Under the pieces are notes generated by a model. It made no database searches, was not told the DNA's origin, and saw nothing but the letters and a program-made list of their open reading frames with translations. A DNA stretch of 5,909 nt from NCBI GenBank assembly GCA_943372555.1, contig CALRZB010000161.1:1-5909 (forward strand), in the 5' to 3' direction. Shown here in pieces: positions 5,909-5,909 of the stretch (positions are counted from its first letter, which is position 1; every line of letters starts with the position of its first letter). This DNA comes from JAIXWP01 sp943372555 (lineage in GTDB: Bacteria > Bacteroidota > Bacteroidia > Flavobacteriales_D > Sanyastnellaceae). Both the position numbers and the translations under genes were made by a program.

Positions 5909-5909
5909 C

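Overview
The window looks like ordinary chromosome from a member of the Bacteroidota, probably Flavobacteriia-like. The evidence is a type IX secretion (T9SS) sorting tail on one protein, promoter boxes of the TAnnTTTG type, no Shine-Dalgarno sites, a DUF5723-like outer-membrane protein, and an AT-rich genome. I see no transposase, tRNA, rRNA, CRISPR array or phage gene. No complete new system is evident; the unexplained structure is concentrated in the intergenic stretch at 849-1139.

Layout from left to right. A minus-strand exported protein (3-848) runs off the left edge. It resembles the N-terminal part of a Bacteroidota TlpA/thioredoxin-type periplasmic protein. Upstream of it lie a promoter box (854-861), a strong terminator-like hairpin (874-906), and directly behind the hairpin a short open stretch (905-961, minus) whose translation ends like a T9SS sorting domain. 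That stretch may be the leftover 3' end of a lost secreted-protein gene. Next comes a 98-bp array of 14 in-phase degenerate 7-bp repeats (1021-1118). It ends four bases before the promoter box (1122-1129) of a plus-strand SAM-dependent methyltransferase (1140-1958). A MazG/HisE-type nucleotide pyrophosphohydrolase (2031-2423, plus) follows, with its own promoter box.

The right half is a tight minus-strand operon, read from right to left. It contains a DUF5723-like outer-membrane barrel protein (4643-5908, 5' end beyond the window), then kdsA (3828-4637, Kdo-8-phosphate synthase of the metal-dependent type, 5-nt gap), then a T9SS-exported repeat protein (2401-3831, ATGA overlap with kdsA). The last gene converges on the pyrophosphohydrolase gene and the two overlap by 23 bp. 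The operon's theme is the outer envelope: Kdo for lipopolysaccharide, an outer-membrane barrel, and a cargo that T9SS would export to the surface. The methyltransferase and the pyrophosphohydrolase have no visible functional link to it.
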